A stretch of DNA of 34,742 nt from the NCBI GenBank assembly GCA_009909035.1, contig JAAAOB010000151.1:1-34742 (forward strand), in the 5' to 3' direction. This stretch comes from Bacteroidota bacterium. GTDB taxonomy: Bacteria > Bacteroidota > Rhodothermia > Balneolales > Balneolaceae. This document shows, piece after piece, positions 31,570 through 34,742 of the stretch; positions within the stretch are counted from its first letter, which is position 1, and the number at the start of each line of letters is the position of its first letter. The position numbers were made by a program, and so were the translations under genes. The notes below the pieces were generated by a model, which saw only the letters and a program-made list of their open reading frames with translations, ran no database searches and was not told the DNA's origin.

Positions 31570-32819
31570 GTAAAGTAGATGTCTCCATATCCAAAGCCGG
31601 AACGGTAGATTTTGATAAAATACGGGAGGACTTCCCGGTTTTATCGCAGCAGGTGAACGGGCATCCGCTTGTTTATCTCGACAATGGTGCATCCAGCCAG
31701 ATGCCGGCTCAAGTGGCCGACAGACTGGATTACTACCACCGGTTTGAGCACTCCAATGTGCACAGAGGCATCCATACGCTCAGCCAACAAGCAACCGATG
31801 AGTATGAACTGACGCGCAAAAAAATCCAGGCCTTTATCAATGCGCGCCACTCTGAAGAGATTATTTACACCACGGGCACGACCGATTCTATCAATCTTGT
31901 AGCGAATAGCTTCGGCTCATTGCATTTTAAAGAAGGAGATGAGATTATCCTCTCCCAAATGGAGCATCACGCCAACATCGTGCCGTGGCAGATGATCGCC
32001 GAACGCACCGGTGCCATCATTAAGGTAATTCCTGTCGATGACAGGGGGGATCTCGATATGGAGGCGTACAAAAACCTGCTGGCCGACAAGACAAAGATGG
32101 TGGCCATAATTCATGTTTCCAATGCCCTGGGTACGGTAAATCCCGCGAAAGAAATTACAGACCTTGCACATGAATCCGGTGCTGCCGTGTTAATTGACGG
32201 CGCACAGTCCGCTCCCCACCAGGTGATTGATGTGCAGGATATTGATTGCGATTTCTTTACCTTCTCAGCCCATAAAATGTGTGGCCCCACCGGGTTTGGA
32301 ATTTTATACGGGAAAAAGGAGATATTGGATGAGATGCCTCCCTACCGCGGCGGGGGCGATATGATCGATAAAGTGAGCTTTGAGGAAACAACATACAACG
32401 TTACGCCCTTTAAGTTTGAAGCCGGTACTCCACCAATCGCCGCTGGTATTGGTCTCGGTTCCGCAGTCGATTACCTGAACAGTATTGGAATGGACGAGAT
32501 TTCGAGGCGGGAGCACGAACTGGTTGCCTATGGCGTTGAACGTTTAAAGCGGGTTGATGGATTACGGTTTATAGGAGAATCCGAAAACCGGGCATCCGTT
32601 ATATCCTTCGTGTTTGATGAGATTCACGCCTCCGACATGGGAACCCTGCTCGATAAACGCGGAATTGCCGTCCGAACGGGTCATCACTGTGCCCAGCCGA
32701 TTCTTCGAAGATTCAATGTACCGGCAACAACGAGGGCATCACTTTCGTTTTATAACTCGAAGGAGGACATCGACCGGCTTGTGGACGGAATCGAGTATGT
32801 GAAATCATTTTTTGAATAG
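31566..32819 (+). CDS. sufS: Cysteine desulfurase SufS
   Basis: SufS is a PLP enzyme that takes sulfur from cysteine as a persulfide on its own Cys. The 417-residue protein is a type II desulfurase: HSNVHRGIHTLSQQATDEYE (62-81), GTTDSINLVA (104-113), PLP-binding SAHKMCGPTGFG with Lys237, and the catalytic Cys375 in RTGHHCAQP. The Gln in CAQP is like B. subtilis SufS, whose acceptor is SufU, rather than the CAMP of the E. coli enzyme that uses SufE. Neither acceptor gene is in the window. The start overlaps the sufD stop by four bases (ATGA). Confidence 0.97.
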   Translation: MSKVDVSISKAGTVDFDKIREDFPVLSQQVNGHPLVYLDNGASSQMPAQVADRLDYYHRFEHSNVHRGIHTLSQQATDEYELTRKKIQAFINARHSEEIIYTTGTTDSINLVANSFGSLHFKEGDEIILSQMEHHANIVPWQMIAERTGAIIKVIPVDDRGDLDMEAYKNLLADKTKMVAIIHVSNALGTVNPAKEITDLAHESGAAVLIDGAQSAPHQVIDVQDIDCDFFTFSAHKMCGPTGFGILYGKKEILDEMPPYRGGGDMIDKVSFEETTYNVTPFKFEAGTPPIAAGIGLGSAVDYLNSIGMDEISRREHELVAYGVERLKRVDGLRFIGESENRASVISFVFDEIHASDMGTLLDKRGIAVRTGHHCAQPILRRFNVPATTRASLSFYNSKEDIDRLVDGIEYVKSFFE

Positions 32820-32862
32820 GTAGAAAAGCGATTGTCATTTGTAATTTTAATTAGATGAAATT

Positions 32863-33414
32863 ATGCCAAAAATTAAAGAAATAGAACGCACGCCAAACCC
32901 CGATGCCATGCGCTTTGTGTTGGGTGAACCTCTCACAAATGGCGTCACAAAATCGTTTGAGAACAGTGCGGAAGCTGAGCATGATGAGCTGGCAAGCGCG
33001 CTCTTTAATATCGATCACGTCATCAACGTCTACTATGTCGATAAATATGTGACGGTTACCCAGGATGGCAACGAAGTATGGTCGGACCTTCTTCGGAAGC
33101 TTGCTCCTCCCATTCGCGAAGCGACACCTCAGCTGGATGTCGAAGAAGATTCCGAGGTGCATGCCACCAAAGAGGTCCAGGAGACCGATGACCCGCGACT
33201 GCAGCAAATCAACCAGATGCTGGATGAACAGGTACGCCCGTATCTGTTGGCTGATGGCGGCGGTCTAAAAATTCTTGGTTTAGACGGAAACCGGCTAAAA
33301 GTCCATTACCAGGGCGCTTGCGGCACATGCCCAACAGCAACGTCCGGAACACTTTACGCCATTGAAAGCATGGTTAAACGTATCGATCCTGAATTACAGG
33401 TAATTTCTGTTTAG
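32863..33414 (+). CDS. nfu: NifU/Nfu-type Fe-S carrier protein
   Basis: Nfu proteins carry assembled clusters to target enzymes. The 183-residue protein has an N-terminal Nfu_N domain (residues 1-85, EIERTPNPDAMRFVLG, YVDKYVTVTQDG), an acidic linker (about 86-112) and a C-terminal NifU-like domain (about 113-183). The latter has the cluster ligands Cys153 and Cys156 in GACGTCPTATSGTL. The linker and two-domain order match Nfu proteins of Bacteroidota and mitochondria. It lies 43 bases after sufS and 10 before the A-type carrier gene, so it is probably in the suf operon. Confidence 0.95.
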   Translation: MPKIKEIERTPNPDAMRFVLGEPLTNGVTKSFENSAEAEHDELASALFNIDHVINVYYVDKYVTVTQDGNEVWSDLLRKLAPPIREATPQLDVEEDSEVHATKEVQETDDPRLQQINQMLDEQVRPYLLADGGGLKILGLDGNRLKVHYQGACGTCPTATSGTLYAIESMVKRIDPELQVISV

Positions 33415-33424
33415 ATAAACGACT

Positions 33425-33760
33425 ATGTCAATTTCAATAACAGACCGAGCGGCCAAACGAATTGAAGAGATCCGACAACACAGCAATCACCCCGAGGGTA
33501 CTCCGCTGCGGGTAAGTGTTGTAAGTGGCGGTTGCTCCGGCCTGACGTACGATCTCGATTTCGATACCGAGAGTGGTGCAAAAGAGGGCGATAAGACCTT
33601 TGAAGATGACGGAATAAAACTAATCGTTGATATGAAGAGTTTTCTCTACCTTGCGGGAACAGAACTCGACTACACGGACGGGCTTGAAGGTCAGGGATTT
33701 CATTTCTACAACCCAAATGCCGCCCGCACCTGCTCATGCGGAGAATCATTTTCTCTGTAA
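33425..33760 (+). CDS. sufA: A-type Fe-S carrier (SufA/IscA/HesB family)
   Basis: The 111-residue protein is a HesB-type carrier that hands clusters, usually [4Fe-4S], to apo-enzymes. The three ligand cysteines are Cys37 (GGCSGLTYDL), Cys103 and Cys105 (RTCSCGESF), in the expected order. ISITDRAAKRIEEI is the usual N-terminus and NPNAARTCSCG the usual end. I use sufA by position in the suf cluster; by sequence alone IscA or ErpA would be equally fair. The gap to the preceding nfu gene is 10 bases. Confidence 0.95.
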   Translation: MSISITDRAAKRIEEIRQHSNHPEGTPLRVSVVSGGCSGLTYDLDFDTESGAKEGDKTFEDDGIKLIVDMKSFLYLAGTELDYTDGLEGQGFHFYNPNAARTCSCGESFSL

Positions 33761-33804
33761 TTGGCAGAAATTAGAATTCAAAAACAGGGTGACCAAGTAG
33801 TACT

Positions 33805-34314
33805 ATGGGAGAGATTGTAAACAAAGTAAAACAGTCGAAACTCGAGACCGTCGATCTGGAGAAGTTTGCTGAAGGGATGACCATCAAAGAACTGGATCTG
33901 AAAGATTTTCTGCTCCATGAGATGATCCTCAAAGAGAAAGAGTTCAGAGAGAACATGAAGAACCTGGACTGGTCACAGTTTGACGGAACCTATCTCACGG
34001 TGTATTGTTCAACCGACGCCATCATTCCCAAATGGGCGTACATGCTGGTGGTGCAGCACGCCGAAAACCATGCACGCAATGTCTTCTTTGGCAGTAAAGA
34101 TGAAGCGTTACGGCAGCTTTTTAAAGAGAAAATGGATATGGTTGACTGGCAACAATATGACGGCCGGTTTGTGCTTCTGAAAGGGTGCAGCAAAATGAAC
34201 ATTCCGGCTGATGTATACATGTATGCGACAAAAAAACTACTGCCTCACGTGCAGAAACTGATGTACGGCGAAGCATGCTCTAACGTGCCGGTTTATAAGA
34301 AACCGAGAAAATGA
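33805..34314 (+). CDS. DUF2480 family protein
   Basis: The 169-residue cytoplasmic protein has no signal or membrane segment. Recognisable stretches are VDLEKFAEGMTIKELDLKDFLLHEMILKEKEFRENMKNLDWSQFDG (17-62) and CSTDAIIPKWAYMLVV; the segment KMDMVDWQQYDGRFVLLKGCSKMNIPADVYMYATKKLLP repeats the W-x-Q-(F/Y)DG pattern of the first part. Such proteins (DUF2480) are commonly next to suf genes in Bacteroidota, so a role in Fe-S maturation or its control is likely but unproven. Cys residues at YCSTD, KGCSK and EACSN could be of interest. It ends the suf run, 44 bases after sufA. Confidence 0.85.
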   Translation: MGEIVNKVKQSKLETVDLEKFAEGMTIKELDLKDFLLHEMILKEKEFRENMKNLDWSQFDGTYLTVYCSTDAIIPKWAYMLVVQHAENHARNVFFGSKDEALRQLFKEKMDMVDWQQYDGRFVLLKGCSKMNIPADVYMYATKKLLPHVQKLMYGEACSNVPVYKKPRK

Positions 34315-34412
34315 GCATTCTTCATTCTCTCATGACTCCGGATTGATCCATACTATTCCCATAGAACTATTTAAGGGATCGACAAATCAATAATACTCAC
34401 CTGCAATTGTAC

Positions 34413-34742
34413 TCACCGTCCCACGCTCATAATCTGTCGAATATCAGCTAAAACACCTGCGGATGTAACCTCTTTTCCAGCCCCGGGACCCTGGATAATC
34501 AATGGATGATGGTTATACCGCTTAGTATGGATTTGGATAATGTTATTGGTTCCCTGCAGGCGGGCAATTGGCGAGTCTACGTTGAGTTCCTGCAGTCCCA
34601 CCCGGATCTGATTGCTGTTCATTTTCCCAAGATAACGAAGCGTTTTCCCCTGTTTTTTCAGGTTGCGTAGTCTCAAAGTCCACTCGCTATCGTACTCTTT
34701 GAGCCTGCGCAGAAATACACTTGAATCTACATCCGTCAATTC
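34413..34742 (-). CDS. Homoserine dehydrogenase / bifunctional ThrA, C-terminal fragment
   Basis: The frame is open from the window end (GAA at 34742-34740) to the stop at 34413-34415, giving 109 codons of the C-terminus; the rest lies outside. DSPIARLQGTNNIIQIHTKRYNHHPLIIQGPGAGKEVTSAGVLADI matches the end of homoserine dehydrogenase, which reduces aspartate semialdehyde to homoserine for threonine and methionine. The N-terminal part visible (TDVDSSVFLRRLKEYDSEWTLRL) is more like the bifunctional aspartate kinase-homoserine dehydrogenase type. Which of the two it is cannot be settled from this fragment. It converges on the DUF2480 gene with 98 bases between them, which show only a weak 7-bp inverted repeat. 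Confidence 0.9.
   Translation of the reverse strand, partial: ELTDVDSSVFLRRLKEYDSEWTLRLRNLKKQGKTLRYLGKMNSNQIRVGLQELNVDSPIARLQGTNNIIQIHTKRYNHHPLIIQGPGAGKEVTSAGVLADIRQIMSVGR

Noticed and set aside
34343-34392. Possible hairpin (TTGATCC / GGATCGA) between DUF2480 and the homoserine dehydrogenase gene
   Set aside because: Only 7 pairs with one wobble, a loop of about 30 bases and no T tract.
1-34742. Mobile element, phage, CRISPR array or defence island
   Set aside because: No transposase, integrase, cas or restriction gene, no tandem spaced repeats, and composition looks even across the window; the region reads as core chromosome.

Overview
The window looks like ordinary chromosome from a free-living, aerobic, Bacteroidota-like bacterium. 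My best guess is the Balneolaeota/Rhodothermaeota side (relatives of Balneola, Gracilimonas or Rhodohalobacter), an inference from gene content and order. The evidence is a TonB-dependent receptor, a DUF2752 plus TM2 gene pair, an efp-accB-accC cluster, and a sufBCDS cluster ending in a DUF2480 gene. Gene starts have little Shine-Dalgarno signal, and there is at least one good Bacteroidota-type promoter (TTTG-N20-TAnnTTTG, before efp). I see no tRNA, rRNA, CRISPR array, transposase, integrase or phage gene. About 95 percent of the sequence is coding.

Layout. 1-4179 (minus): a lipoprotein cut by the window edge, a small membrane protein, a cold-shock protein, a conserved unknown protein and a TonB-dependent receptor. 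4231-5432 (plus): a coupled trio of DUF2752, TM2 and HD-domain genes. 5644-6708 (plus): mltG, facing an LpoA-like TPR plus periplasmic-binding-fold protein (6750-8474, minus). 8660-13047 (minus): the run efp-accB-accC-gcvH-guaA. 13107-18564 (minus): metG, a GH13 debranching enzyme and a sodium symporter; a SpoU-type RNA methyltransferase (18703-19239) lies upstream on the same strand. 19409-27570 (plus): a tightly packed eight-gene run greA - ugd - UDP-xylose synthase - Nudix - outer-membrane barrel - caspase-like lipoprotein - EamA transporter - pta. 27892-34314 (plus): sufB-sufC-sufD-sufS-nfu-sufA-DUF2480. 34413-34742 (minus): the C-terminal end of a ThrA-type homoserine dehydrogenase.

How the genes fit together. 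The efp run joins translation, the first step of fatty acid synthesis (biotin carrier and biotin carboxylase), a lipoyl carrier and GMP synthesis. mltG and the LpoA-like gene both suggest peptidoglycan work. The suf cluster holds the SufBCD scaffold, the cysteine desulfurase and two carrier proteins, but no SufE/SufU sulfur acceptor and no SufT. The greA-pta run mixes nucleotide-sugar synthesis (UDP-glucose to UDP-glucuronate to UDP-xylose), a predicted outer-membrane barrel and a surface lipoprotein, with start/stop overlaps that imply coupled translation.

The most unusual items are the lipoprotein at 23958-25727 and the element at 27731-27779. The lipoprotein carries an SH3-like segment and a recognisable caspase (C14) fold in which both the catalytic His and Cys positions appear to be replaced: a predicted pseudo-caspase. 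The element is an 18-bp interrupted inverted repeat in the only long non-coding stretch, just upstream of sufB.
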